Shown: positions 1 through 12,330 of the stretch, piece by piece
How positions within the stretch are numbered: position 1 is the first letter of the stretch
How the letters are laid out: each line of letters starts with the position of its first letter
Origin: Ariolimax columbianus
Taxonomy: Eukaryota; Mollusca; Gastropoda; Stylommatophora; Arionidae
NCBI GenBank assembly: GCA_036924085.1
Contig: JAVGWX010000003.1
Coordinates: forward strand, 116,867,264-116,931,263
Direction of reading: 5' to 3'
Length of the DNA stretch: 64,000 bases
Program-made: the position numbers and the translations under genes
Notes under the pieces: model-generated
Databases searched by the model: none
Seen by the model: only the letters and a program-made list of their open reading frames with translations
Told to the model about the DNA's origin: nothing

Positions 1-1366
1 AGCCAGCGTGTTATGTCTGTCCTGTGTATCCAGTTTGTTATGTCTGTCTTGTGTATCCAGCTTATGTATGTCTCGTGTATCCAGCTCGTCATGTATGTCT
101 CCAGTATCCAGCTTTTTATTTATGTCTTGTGTATCCAGCGTGTGTCCTGTCAAGTGTATCCATTTTGTTGTGCATGTCGTGTGTATCCCGCTTATTGTGT
201 CTTTCTAGTATATCCAGCTTGCTGGGTCTGTCTTGTGTATCTATCTTTTTAGGTCTGTCTTGTGTATTTAACTTGTTGTATCCTATGTAGTGTATCCATT
301 TTGTTGTTTATGTTTTATGTATTCAGTTTGTTGAATCTGTCCAATGTATACAGCTTGTTTGGTCTATCTAGTGTATCCAACTAGTTGGATCTGTCTAGTG
401 TATCCACCTTGTTGGGTCTGTCTCGTGTACCCAGCTTGTTGGGTCTGCCTTGTGTATCCAGCTTGTTGGGTATGTCTAGTGTATCCAGCTTGTTGGATCT
501 GTCTTGTGTATCCAGCTTGTTGGGTCTGTCTAGTGTATCCAGCGTGTATGGTCTATCTAGTATATCCAGCTTGTATGATCAATCTAGTGTATCCAGCTTG
601 TTGGGTCTGTCTTGCGTATCCAGCATGTTGGGTCTGTCTAGTGTATCCAGCCCATTTTGTCTGTCTTGTGTATACATCATGTTTGGTCTGTCTAGTGTAT
701 CCAGCTTGTTGGGTCTGTCTAGTGTATCCAGCTTGTTGGGTCTGTCTAGTGTATCCAGCTTGTTGGGTCTGTCTTGTGTATCCAGCTTGTTGGGTCTGTC
801 TAGTGTTAAGCATCTTGTTTGGTCTGTCTTATGTATCCAGCGTGTATGGTCTATCTAGTGTATCCAGCTTGTTGGGTCTGTCTAATGCATCCAGCTTGTA
901 TGGTCTATCTAGTGCATTCAGCTTGTTGGATCTGTCTAGTCTATCCAGCTTGTTGGTTCTGTCTTATGTTTCCAGCTTGTTTAGTCTGTCTTATGTTTCC
1001 AACTTGTTGGGTCTGTCTAGTGTATCCAGCTTGTTAGGTCTGTCTACTGTATCTAGCATGTTGGGTCTGTCTAGTGTATCCAACTTGTTGGGTCTGTCTA
1101 GTGTATCCAGCTTGTTGGGTCTGTCTAGTGTATCCAGCTTGTTAGGTCTGTCTACTGTATCTAGCATGTTGGGTCTGTCTAGTGTATCCAACTTGTTGGG
1201 TCTGTCTAGTGTATCCAGCTTGTTGGGTCTGTCTAGTGTATCCAGCTTGTTAGGTCTGTCTACTGTATCTAGCATGTTGGGTCTGTCTAGTGTATCCACC
1301 TTGTTGGGTCTGTCTAGTGTATCCAGCTTGTTGGGTCTGTCTTGTGTATATAAAATGTTGAATTAG
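1..1366. repeat. 27-bp minisatellite array
   Basis: About 50 tandem copies of a 27-bp unit (core CCAGCTTGTTGGGTCTGTC followed by TAGTGTAT). The array runs off the left edge of the window. Copies at 1-350 are diverged and copies at 600-1340 are much more uniform. Because 27 is divisible by three and the unit lacks stops in several frames, it yields long false ORFs on both strands, reading as a 9-residue repeat. I do not regard these as genes. A four-unit higher-order repeat is visible near 1030-1300. Confidence 0.95.
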
Positions 1367-3310
1367 AGGAGAGTGTTTCACCTCATAATTTGACGATAAA
1401 TACGTGCAGTGACCAAGCTACCAAATGTATCTCATATTCTGGGAAGCTGGAAAGTAAACAGTTAGACAACGTGAGACGTACTGCCATGCGGGAAGACTGC
1501 TGAAAGTCAGTAGAAAGCAAACGAAAACCGGTACAAGCACCCGATACAATCAAGCGTTCAAGACCGCATGTCAAATAACACTGTATAGCATCATTTCTCA
1601 TGATCATGACATCATACACAGATACAAATATTTTCTGCAATCAGAAATTATATAATCCAGACAATAGGAAAGAAAGCAAAGTAATAAGATATCTGAAATT
1701 GACTGCCCTCAAAATGATGTGTCTACCTAACTGCAAAGGTGTTAATCGCTAACTAATCAACATTTAAATGTATCCTACCATTCTATTACAGCTATGAGAT
1801 ATTTGTAATTGCTTAAACTATATTTGTATTTGCGATTGTTATCTCTAAAGTATTTATTTATCAGTTTCCGTTTATTTTGTTAGTCATTCAAGTGTAGTAT
1901 ATTTGTATATGTTTGCACATTTATGTACAGTTAATACGTTTCAATGATTCTGTTAAACTCACTCAGTATAACAGCACATCTCTTCTAGTTATTGATAAAT
2001 ATATTAATATTTAATCTGTCAATAGCGATGGCCGGTTTAAGGTATCAATCAACATTAAAGAAACATATTGAGAATATGTTATCTCATAACTTTGAAAAAC
2101 AAAACATGTACCCGAGCTGGTGTACCAGAGTTACAAGGTTACTACGAGTCATGGTCAGAGAAGCACTAAAGACACCTTCCAGTACACCCAGATTTAACTT
2201 TAGAACCATGTCCGAGAGATGGAGTTAATAGAATAGCCGTTGTTCGAAATTCATCGACAATGTTCGTTTAAGACGGTGTCCAGCCAAATTGGATTTTTCA
2301 GTCCTACTTAGACATCCCACGATTTTTTAGGCCAAGAAAAGATATCCTTTCACATTTTCATGAAAATTTGACGCGCCAGAACTAGACAAAGATTGACTTA
2401 AACCCAAAAGAGAAGAAAAAGATATATGAATGGAGGGGGGGGGGGGGGGGTTGAGGGATTTCTGGATAGACTACAGAACAGAAGACCACCGAGCAGTTAG
2501 TTGGCAGCTAGGACGGAGCGTGAAACATCAGCTAATTTTGAGTAGATATTACAGCAGTAGAACAACAGAGAAGTCACAGAAGCAGACGCTAGTCAATGAA
2601 AGGAAATATCTTAACCGACCACTTCTAAGCATTTGACTATGTGTTTTATTCCTGTTGAATCGTTGCTAAAAGCCTTGTCACACGTGACGTTGACTTCTAA
2701 GTTCCTGGAGAGGTTGTTGACGATATTCTAGTCAGGAAAAGACGTGTTACCTTAAATACGAAGTTGTCTCGATAACACGTCGCAACAAAGGTGTTACTCT
2801 TGGCCTGATACCTACAGTGTAAGAACCACTGTTGACGACACGAGAACTGATATCAAAGGCCTTATTCCTGTTTGGTGAACCTCCACGCTGAAAGGGACCA
2901 CTGAAATTGTAGCATAGTTTCTGGCTAGGCGACGAAGAAGGAGAACCAAAAGATCGAATCGCTGTAATGGTCTTCCTGCCTTAAAGACGATACGGGAGGT
3001 TCAGAATAGCCAAACGTTGCAGAAGCTGAAAGGAATAACAGAAGACCACCAGGCGAGCGAGGATCAGAAGATTGGCAATAGACTGATAGCTAGATAGTAT
3101 GTTTTGTGTCAATTCAGAGTGAGATAGAACGTGGAATGCGTAAGGAACATTAGCTAGGAATGATCAAGTGATATAACCTTGTGTTAATTTAGTATAAGTG
3201 AAAAACACATGCGCTATTTGCATGAAACTCTTAAGAGACGTAATAATTAGTTAAGGATGATGGGCAATAGAATACGATTAGTGTGCTTAGATTAAAATGT
3301 ATAATGTGTA
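1367..3310. other. Unassigned sequence with a G16 run
   Basis: No gene is recognised. Short open frames at 1383-1640 (minus), 1992-2228 and 2430-2636 (plus) have no motif I know. A pure run of 16 G lies at 2435-2450. The part from about 2290 to 3060 is less AT-rich than its surroundings and could be an old transposon remnant, but I cannot place it. Confidence 0.5.
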
Positions 3311-3314
3311 TGGT

Positions 3315-3565
3315 GTTTGGGGATTCCGTGGCGAAGGGGTTAAGCCTTCGGCTTCGGGATCAGGTGGTATGGGTTCGGCCACGGACTCCGCCGTCTTTTT
3401 CACGGGTGCTTGATGCGGAGTCCCCTGCATCTTGTAGTCGTCCCCTAGTCGTATTGTATATACTACAAATAGCGCTAGCAAAATAAATTATGCCATCATG
3501 GTCTACGATGGACGGCGGCGTTTGCCTTTGCCTTTTTTGTGTTTGTGAAATAAACATTCACTTGT
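3315..3565 (+). mobile_element. tRNA-derived SINE-like repeat
   Basis: The start resembles a tRNA-type Pol III promoter: an A-box-like stretch GTGGCGAAGGGGTTAAG near 3330 and a B-box-like stretch GGGTTCGGCCACG near 3371. A non-tRNA body follows and the end is T/A-rich. Only one copy is seen in this window, so the assignment rests on the two boxes and their spacing. Confidence 0.5.
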
Positions 3566-6115
3566 TTTTGCTGCAGATCAAATAATTGTTAAAGTGTTCT
3601 CATTAGGGTTATGTGTTAAAATTTATAGTTGTAAGAAATAAAGTTCAGTAAAGATAGAGTAACCTGCTACACTGGATTCCAAACATGAGCCTAAATATCT
3701 ATACATGCTGAACAACCGATTGAGCGTTTTAGGGGCTTGGATATATTTGTGAATGTGCTGTACATTTGTGACTACGGAATTTTGTGAATACGATTGTGTT
3801 GATTTTGGTTCATTGCTTTCTTGACGTCAAGAGCCCGAGACATCAGTCGACAGGTTAAAAGTCACAAGTTATCGCTGCTGATTATTTGGAAGGAAGGTCA
3901 TGTGAAAATATTTTCGTCCCAAAGTAAACTAAAACTAATATATTTAGAAATAATTTTGTTAGTCAATTTGAAAACTAAACTTGTTTCTCAAAAATCAATG
4001 TCGCATTGTTGTCAAAATATAACATAGTTTGCTTCTGCTTTTGTACGAAACAGACGATTGGTACATTGGCTTACAAACGTTGGAAGGACAAACATTGATC
4101 TTTATGTTCTGTCGAAATCAGTATTAACACAAGGATTAACTAAACAAATTTAAGAATCAGGGTAAATGAATAGAAAATAACAATTTAAGGTTAACAATCT
4201 AACGGACTAAATGAAAAGAACAGTGAAATATTGTTGAATATTGATTATCTGTTGGCACAGCCGGAAACCATAGATTTGTCTAGCAGTTCATTGTCCGTTT
4301 GTAGAACCCTATGATAGCGAAACGCTCTGACTCCGTTTCTAAACATAAGGTCTAAGTCAATTTAGGCGTTAATCAGCATTTGTCCTGTTTGTTGTGTAAC
4401 GAAGGTAGATGGTATACGACGGTAGAGAAATATAAATGACTTAATGGTAAATAGTTTAAATCACTGCTCAGCGCCGATACAATGTATATACTTTAATTAA
4501 TAGTTTTTGGTCCTTACATCGCACTGGAAACGATCTTTAGTGGGAGTTTTATAATCCACCTGAGCTATCCGCTATCCCAGGTGCTAACATCGGCGCAAAT
4601 CTACAGATTACGTAATAAGTCATGTGCTCCTGTCATGATGCCCTATCTATACGTAATAGTGGAAGTATTGATCTTCAGGTCAATTACTGTGGACCAACGT
4701 AACGGGTGTCTAGACTTGAGAAGGGTTGTTCATGGAAATAGAAAGCTCAATGATTCTCCATTTCGCTCCAACAGAAGCATAGGTCCAGCTGCAATTGCTC
4801 GCCTCTCTACAGGAAGCCCTGTATCATAATGTATCCAGGCTGGTCTCAATATACACGATGATTTTTGCTAGCAGTATATACAACCATTTTTAATTTACTT
4901 TTACTACATGCATAGGCTAAAGTGACTTTATTTATCTCAACTCGGTCCCCATTTGGGTGATCAAGTTCATGAAACACAAGACATTTCTCCAGAGACTACA
5001 TTTACTAGAAAACACGAAGCTTTAAGACCTGTAGTCTCCCCATAAATTGAGTCAATAACAGTGAAAACGGAACACGACGTAGATCAGTATTATCCAACAG
5101 TTTTTCTAAGTAATCTCGCGTGCTTTCGAATATTCGCTTTTTGTCGTTGTGATTTCAAGCTTTCGCAAAACTTGGTCAATGAACAACATCAGTAATCCTC
5201 TAACGGAAACCCCCCTTACCTGAATCAAATACATTTTACAAGGGATTAGTAGCAAGACTGGTGTCTATTTATTTATTGAACCACAGAAGACGAAACACTA
5301 ATCTCTTTAGACGTCATTATGAGTGCATTAGGCAGGAAGCTTTTCTTCCCCTCGCTAAAGTTAATCTCAAATTGCCTTCGTCGTAGATGACAGCAGTGTT
5401 AATGTGTTCTCGCCTTCATAGTGTGACAATTTATGTAGCCAACAAAATACGTTTTGTTTGATTCCCGCACCGCTTGCAACCCCCTCTCTCCTCCACCCCA
5501 CCTCTTCTCCACCTCCCGTGAAGTGCAGCGCATATGTGATGTCCTTACATATCAGTAAAGTTTATCAAATAGTGGTCTCCTGGAGATTTAGAACGGAAAC
5601 AAGATCCGGGTCATGTGCTCAGTCTGTGGAAGGTCTTTTAAGTAGGTAATGATGGTAGATGCTGGATGATAAAGGTGATGAGAACGATATGAAAACCCGT
5701 ACTAGCGACTATTAATTTAAAAATAAAATAGAGTTATATATACAGACATCTAAGAAAGCAAGGACACTAAATCTATTGCTACAGGAAATGCTACTGCAAG
5801 AACACATATTGATTCATGTCTTCTACAGAGATTTCATCTGCATTGCTGATTCTACGAGAGACTGAGGATAATTACGATATCAACGACTTTAAAAGAGTAG
5901 AGAATTTTAGGTCGTCCTCAATATACACGACTAGATACGACCTATAATGAACATAGAGAGAGAGAGCCGGAGGAAGATTCCCTAAATAGATACGTGGCTT
6001 AGGCAGACTTAGGTGATAATGATGCAAGACACATTGCGAATGTTATACATGAACGATACTTCATCAAATAAAACCGAGGAGGCCAATGTGGTACATGCTG
6101 TAAGATATAATCACG
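3566..6115. other. Unassigned AT-rich sequence
   Basis: No coding region, RNA gene or clear repeat is recognised. The open frame at 4581-4829 (82 aa) and the one at 5458-5649 (a pyrimidine-rich start) lack recognisable motifs. A short GA run occurs near 5957. Confidence 0.45.
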
Positions 6116-6440
6116 AATTTGTCCCAGGATCCTGATGGATTAGGCTTTCGAAGGATCAAGACGCCTAGCAGCGCATGAGCTGAGTGATACCGTAAGGACC
6201 AGCGAAACATAGCTGCCAAGACGCACCTACACCTCCACGCTGTGATCCTGGATAACAGGCTGCAACAGAGCAGGCTGGCTAAGGAGAAGAGATCGGCTAA
6301 CCCAGTACCCAAAAAATTGCCTTCTGCCAATCAAACTGTAAACCAGCGACACAACGCAATCAGTTCTCCGAACTACATCCTGCTACTTCAACAGCCCTAT
6401 CAGGGATTGGTGACTGGAGATTAAGAACGAAGAAGAAGAC
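6116..6440 (+). mobile_element. SINE-like repeat with (GAA)n tail, copy 1
   Basis: This stretch is clearly related to 61890-62247. Shared blocks include CAGCGCATGAGCTG, CTACACCTCCACG and GTGATCCTGGATAACAGGCTGCA without its last bases, and both copies end in a short GAA microsatellite. The 3' end (GATTAAGAACGAAGAAGAAG, about 6420-6440) resembles the 3' end of the ingi-like LINE at 9531, which suggests that LINE supplies its mobility. The body is not coding. Confidence 0.7.
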
Positions 6441-7059
6441 GTAGTAGGCATTCGAGTATAGCGGCTCTGCTAAGCAAGTAATACAATTGTAGTGAAAATC
6501 GTTGACCTTTAACTTGGAAGATGTATTTAAAAAAAAAAAAAGAGTTTGATGCATAGCGTAAGTGTTATGAAGGGTGGTTAGATCGGATAGCCATTGCTCT
6601 TTTACAGGGAGCGATTGTAATTCACTTGTGTTCAAGGACACACAGTAAATGCGCAAATGTTCAGTGATGCCCCAATGCTCTCCGTCATCATATTTATTAT
6701 TCAAAAATTGTAAAGGCCAAGTAGACACAACCAAACAGAGCCGAGACAAACGTTAGATGTAGGGCCGTAGTCGCATGTACAAATCGTGTTCTAACTGTTG
6801 CGATGGACAAGCGGTATAATATAATGAACTATGCAGAATGTTCTTTGTCTCGTTTTACTTATCAACTTCTTTGCTATTTTTTGACATATAACGATGTAAT
6901 GTGAAAGTCAGTCAGTTCATTACCGGTATAATCATCTTCTCCTTGCCAGTCTCCCTAGTATTACAAATTTCAAACAATCTCTTGATCATTCAACATGTAT
7001 AAGTAAATATTACATGTTTCCTTTATCATTCATTCTATCACTTATTTAATATCACAGTC
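6441..7059. other. Unassigned sequence
   Basis: No gene is recognised. It contains an A12 run near 6529-6541. The 129-aa minus open frame at 6360-6749 has no domain I can identify, overlaps the SINE tail and is probably spurious. Confidence 0.4.
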
Positions 7060-7310
7060 TGAGGTAAGGCAATCGGCTCGGGTGCTGAATGTCGCGAGTA
7101 CAAATCACGATGAAGACCGGGATTTTATCTCGTACATCATCCGGTAAATATTTCCTCTGAATTCTGAGTAGTGATATCAGATACCTGTGTGCAGTGGCAC
7201 GCACGTTAAAAATACATTAGCAGTTGGAAATCGAAAGAGTAGGCCTAATGGCCGCTGCTGGGACAAAATTCTTGTTTAAAATCTACTCTTCTTCGTACGC
7301 TGTTTAAAAT
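7060..7310 (+). mobile_element. tRNA-like SINE remnant
   Basis: AAGGCAATCGGCTCGGGTGC followed by GTCGCGAGTACAAATCACG resembles a tRNA D-arm and T-arm (degenerate B box) region. The body ends near CTTCTTCGTACGCTG at 7289-7304. The complement of that end reads CAGCGTACGAAGAAG, similar to the 3' end of the ingi-like LINE in this window. Single copy, diverged. Confidence 0.45.
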
Positions 7311-9065
7311 CTACTCAAATTAGTCTAGGGAATATCGCCCTACAGAGAATATGTCGCAAATAGGGGACAGTATGGCTATAACTTCAGGTATTGGTTAAGT
7401 GGTAAGCGGGACGGCTTAGATGGCGTCTAACATGCTGCGAGTCTACCTTGCTCTAATTTATGCTTCCACCTCTACCATCTCCCCAAAATAGGTGATCGTA
7501 TATTCCAGTGGTAATAGATGCTTGGATTGACCTGGCAGGTCACAAATGGATTTTCACCTGCCAAAAAATATGAAACAAAGAAGGTCACATCTCTCAACTT
7601 CGTATAACGACATAAGTGGCCTGAAGACTCGAGATAGATATATAAAAATATAGATGAACCACGTATAAGCGTAAACCTTTTATTTCCAATTGCTTCTTGA
7701 TATACTAACATTTTGGCAAAATAAAACAACTATTTTCATGTTTTCATAGAACTCTATAAATCTGTATCATCTAAGTGAATTGAATACTTGCAGGTATAGA
7801 TTTTGATAAAACATCAGCATATTATTACACTGCTCCTCTATTCTCAAGAATTAGCTCATGTCAATCACATGGAACGTCAGCAATCTTAATAACTCCAGAT
7901 TAAAATAGATGTGGAACCATTTTTGTTTCTACATAATCCATGTTTTTTTTTATGAGGCAGGGAAAGGAAAGGCATCTGGGAGGTGTGAATTGATAAAACA
8001 ATTGTAATGTTTCCATTATGCAAGTTTAGTTTAGGTTATGGGTGGTGTTTCGTTTATAATAAATTATTATTTCAACATTTTGTTAAATTTTATTATTATA
8101 CCGCTATAAATTTGCCATCCAAATATTGGCTGGTATATATATTGCAGAGGCCAATTGTGTAAATCTTTTAAAGTTCTGAGACATTTCTAATTGCAAATTA
8201 GAAGCAAATTTAATCTGTATTGGCAATCGAATTAGCATAAGACATTGCTGCCACTTGATCCTTGCTAATTTTATTGCCGAGAACTGTAGATTTGCCGTTT
8301 GAGGCTGGTGCTTTTTTTTTGTTTAGGCAGCGCGTGCCTGTTTAAATCTGCTTAGTCAGCAATGTCAATGAAATCGGGATCCTATTTCTCAATTTCAAAA
8401 CACCAAGCCAGTTGAGCCATGAATTTTTCAGCTTTTGGCTCGTTAGCTCATAATCTGCATCGCCATTGGCTATTACGGAGTCGCTCAAAGCGAGCTATAC
8501 TGTCGGTATTACTTTCCAACTTTCTATTAAACACAAGAGCTTTCTGACATAAAATGGATCTTGAAATTGGCAGTTCAGCTGATGTGGTTTGTCTGTTGTT
8601 TCATATTCTTTTGTAGCTTTGAGCGCATTCCTGCTATAACTGACAACTTGGAGTCCCAATAATAAAACGAACCATAAAATTAACTACTTGTCCAACTAAA
8701 CATCCCAAGTGGTAGCCAGCTAGACAGCGAATCTTTTTTGACGAATATATATCTGATTCTATTATGTTTCCTTGTTATAAACTAGAATGTGATTTGAGTC
8801 GTTTGGCGTGGGTCTGACATATCCAATCTACTGTTAACAGTGATCTTCTTATCATTCGTCATTGTTAGATTTTTTATCTACAGACAAAAGCCAGTTCTCT
8901 GAGTAAAACTTGACTCTCGAGCAACTTTGTATGAATGCTGGTCTTGTGAGCCAGTTCTCATTTCGCAGCTGCTTAAACATGAAGCAGTCTTTGTATGATA
9001 TTATCGCCTGACTATGCTGCTTGTCTGAACGTGCACATCAGTGGGGGTCAATTTTGTTGTTCTAT
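7311..9065. other. Unassigned AT-rich sequence
   Basis: No gene or repeat family is recognised. The minus open frame at 7472-7729 (85 aa) shows no known motif. The rest has frequent stops in all frames. Confidence 0.45.
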
Positions 9066-9209
9066 TCTCACAATGAGTATGCTGGCTTTTTTGTGCTCCC
9101 TAAAACATGCAATACGTTATGTGTTGAAGTAGCTGCCTTCGCATCACGAGCGCACTGATGAAGGAGCACTGTGCTTCTCCAGGCAGCTATTCTATGCTTG
9201 GCTTCATCT

Positions 9210-9215
<6 letters not shown>
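9066..9215 (+). mobile_element. Dispersed repeat family X, copy 1
   Basis: The block ending CTATGCTTGGCTTCATCTTG, with GCACTGATGAAGGAGCACTG before it, matches the 3' half of the repeat seen at 31690, 58110 and 60880 on the plus strand and at 30530 and 42020 on the minus strand. Its right end runs into a TA microsatellite. The family has no ORF and I could not find a Pol III promoter, so its class is unknown. Confidence 0.6.

Positions 9216-9248
<33 letters not shown>
9210..9248. repeat. (TA)n microsatellite
   Basis: About 19 uninterrupted TA repeats immediately after the family X copy. Confidence 0.95.
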
Positions 9249-9250
<2 letters not shown>

Positions 9251-9530
9251 CATACACAGTATATGTGGAAAATATGGGCATATTGATATTATTAATGTTA
9301 GAAACGGACACCTTAATCAATAACCATCAGTGCAATAATTTTTATTCAACTAAAACTATTGTTAAAGGCGTCAGAGAGGCATATAATATATTCACCCACT
9401 GGGGTCGCAAAAGACCCAAGATACTCTCTGTTATCTGCAAGGGTGGGAAGAACAGTTACAAACCCTTCAGCATTGCTTCTATGACCTACAAGAGCTAATC
9501 GCTAAAAGAAACTGATTAACCCAACATATC

Positions 9531-10876
9531 TTCTTCTTCTTCGTCGTTAATCCTCAGATCAAGGTTCCGGTTTCTCTGACAAAGGACACCGTTGTTTGTA
9601 AGGCTGTTTTATATATGTCTCACGAGGCCAGTACTGTTCTCTCTTCCTTCGTGAGAGTGCAGTTTGCAGGATGTGTTCCACGGTCATGACATGCTCCCCA
9701 CATGGGCACCTGTTATCTGTACCAATCCTCATTTTGTTGTACAGATGACCCTTGAGTCTGTTATGCCCAGTTCTCAGTCTGAAGATGATGACTTGTTCTT
9801 CTCTAGTTAAGTGATATTAGCTGTCTTCTTTTCGGAAGTCAGGGTGTTGATCAGCCCATTTTAGCCAGAAGTTGGCTTTAATTATGGTCTTGGCCTCATG
9901 TTATGTGATACTCAGGTATGTTTGTGGAGATGCTCCTCCACTCTTTGCTAGTTTTCCTGCAGCTTCATTGCCTTCAATATTGCAGTGGGATGGGATCCAC
10001 TGTATGACCAACCTTGAGTGTTCTACTGAGAGCTTTGTCAGGGAGAACATACATTGCATGAGATCTTCATCTTTATTTTGTTTTAGCGCTGCTAATACTG
10101 ACGCGGCATCAGTCAGGAATACTATGTTTTCTTGGTGGATATCTTTATCTTAGATTACAAACTCAACTGCGGCCTTTTATGCTTCTGCTTCTGCAGGAAA
10201 ATTATTGAAATATGTTACCGTTGTTAATACTCGAGTTTTGTCTTCTCCATTCCTTAGTCTCTAATAGACCCCTCCACCTCCATTAGATGTGGCTTTGTTA
10301 GATGAGCATCTGTATATACGTGTGTCCACGTTTCTCGTGGGAATACTCTCCTAAGATGTTCTTCTGTGATAAATTTCCTTTCTGAATCTGTCTGAATTCC
10401 TTTTCCATATTACCTCTATGGTTTCTACCATTTCAGGGGACGGCTTTTTTCCATGTTGGGATTTGGGATGTTTGCTTTAGATCTCTAACCACTACCTGGC
10501 TTATGTTTTGGTCTGCTCTTGCAAGTTCTTTTGTTTTTGATATGAAGTGGTTTCTCTTTAATCTCCCTCTTCCCACGCGATTTATCCTGTCATACATTGG
10601 GTGATAAAGCATTCGTTTGAACTTCTCCCTCTGCTGGAGTTTTTTGGTCTCTGCTCGTCTCCATACTTTCGATTCGTGTGATGTTCTGCATTGCGTTTAT
10701 TGGTGTTGTTCGCATAGCTCCAGTAATGATACGTATACCTTGATTTTGGGCTGCATTATTTTGTGAAAGTTATTCTTTGTTGCTGTGGACCATGCTGCTA
10801 TCCCGTATTCTAGCACTGGTCTCACATAACCGGTGTACAGTTTCTTTAGGGTGCCCGTGTCCGCTCCCCATGTTGA
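9531..10876 (-). mobile_element. 5'-truncated I/ingi-like LINE (RT thumb, RNase H, zinc-finger tail)
   Basis: Conceptual minus-strand translation gives, with several stops and frameshifts, an RT C-terminal part (LYTGYVRPVLEYGIAAW near 10840-10790) and an RNase H part (LTDAASVL, IQWIPSHCNIEGNEAAG near 10100-9950). A cysteine/histidine knuckle follows near 9710. The same order is found in the complete element at 21648-29013, so this is an older member of the same superfamily. The 3' end is (GAA)n at 9531-9545. The 5' end is cut at 10876, where a CR1/L2-like element abuts. RNase H in a LINE is known from the I, ingi, R1, LOA and Tad groups; I or ingi is my inference from sequence resemblance. 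Confidence 0.85.
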
Positions 10877-11640
10877 CTTAACTTAACTTAACGTCTTTAT
10901 ACTGGTTTTAGAAGACCCTGCAGAGTCTGTATACAACCAGTTACATTTACATCACCTTGCTCTAAAAGCTATGCGCATCCAGTTTATTCTTAAATGCATC
11001 AACTGTCCCTGCCTCCACTACCTCCCCTGGCAATGCATTCCAAGCAGACACCACTCTCTGACTAAAAAATTATTTCCTAATATCTAATCTGGACCTCTCT
11101 TTAGTCAGCTTGTAGCTATGCCCTCGTGTTATTGTAGGTGGCTGTATTATTCAAAAAACTTGTTGTAGTCTAATTTACCCATTCCTCTAATCATCTTATA
11201 AACCTGTATTAAGTCACCACGAATTCTTCTCTCTTCGAGACACTGTATGCAGGTTTTTCTGAGTCGTTCCTCATAACTGTAATTCTGGAATCCCACTATC
11301 ATCTTTCTCGCTCTTTTTTGTATTCTTTCTAGCATGTTTATGTCCCCTCTATGATAAGGACTCCACACCTGTACACAGTACTCCAATCTAGGTCTAACTA
11401 AAGCTTTATACAGTTTGACGATCACTTCCTTGCTCCTATGTTTAATATTTCTTTTAATCATACCTAACATTGCATTTGCCTTTTTCACTGCTACCTTAAC
11501 TTGCTCACTCACCTTTCCTGTATGATCTATTATAAACCCTAGGTCCCTTTCCTTATCTATCTTTCTAATATTGTTTTCTCCCATTTGAGCCTGATATCTT
11601 CCTCATTATCGCCATTCTGTTTTTAGTTTTGTTGGTGGCT
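10877..11640 (-). mobile_element. CR1/L2-like LINE 3' fragment, copy 1
   Basis: A 145-aa open frame (11584-11147, minus) carries the typical end of a CR1/L2-group reverse transcriptase: DLGFIIDHTGKVSEQV, LYKALVRPRLEYCVQVWSP, ARKMIVGFQNYSYEERLR and RRIRGDLIQVYKMIRG. The catalytic RT motifs lie upstream and are missing, so the copy is 5'-truncated. A 3' UTR of about 270 bp follows and ends in a (TTAAG)n microsatellite at 10877-10892, a kind of short tandem tail usual for this group. A second copy with the same body and tail lies at 59253-60010. Confidence 0.85.
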
Positions 11641-12007
11641 TTTTTTATCTGTTTTTTTCCATGGGTTTATGGAAAACCAATGAATAATAAACGGATTAAT
11701 GAATACCACATTGTCTACTTTTGTGTTTAATCAACACTTATACGTGTATAAGATGTATAAGGTTGTTCAAGATTTTAAAAATGTTGAAATGAAATTGGCA
11801 GGCAAATAAAGCTTGATACTAAACACTTGTATGTGGCTGTAGCACTGACCAGGAATATATTGGAATGAACTGGAATAATGCCCAGGCTCTTTGACTCAAT
11901 ATGTAATAGAGGTATGCTAACATCAAAGACAGAATATGCATTGCTTGGTTGCAAAAATGACACCTGCATTGCAATTCGGAGCTACAGTATTCGCATAATG
12001 GACATTG

Positions 12008-12045
12008 AAATATATATATATATATCATCATCATCATCATCATTG
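12008..12045. repeat. (AT)n(ATC)n microsatellite
   Basis: AT repeats join an ATC run (CATCATCATCATCAT). On the minus strand the ATC run is the (GAT)n tail of the LINE fragment that follows. Confidence 0.9.
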
Positions 12046-12330
12046 TACAGCGTGTCTTTTATAGAACGTCGCTTCCATCACAGTCAGCCTGAAAGAAACT
12101 CGTTCCCTTCCCAAAACTGCAGTCTCCGCCACAGTCATACCCAGGCATTCCTGGATATCGTGGTGCCCTCGTCTTCTTGGTCTAGCACTGCTTCTTTTGC
12201 CTGGTACCATACCGTTCTGCACTGTTATCTCAAGACCGTTGTGTCTGTTAATGTTACCAAAGTATTTAAATTTTCAGGCTAAAGGGGAATTGATAAACCG
12301 GCTCTCCTCTGTCCAACTCTTGCCGAATGT
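12023..12330 (-). mobile_element. RTE-like LINE 3' end
   Basis: The minus-strand frame at 12222-12040 reads GMVPGKRSSARPRRRGHHDI, then GMTVAETAVLGRERVSFR. This is the conserved C-terminus of many RTE-like elements (GRPRxRWxxDI, GMTVAEA, DRxxFR). Only the last 60-80 codons and a (GAT)n tail remain. Similar ends occur at 16740, 34020 and 34490. Confidence 0.75.

Noticed and set aside
344..1366. 340-aa open frame and several overlapping ones
   Set aside because: They are the 27-bp minisatellite read through; the same unit is open in several frames on both strands.
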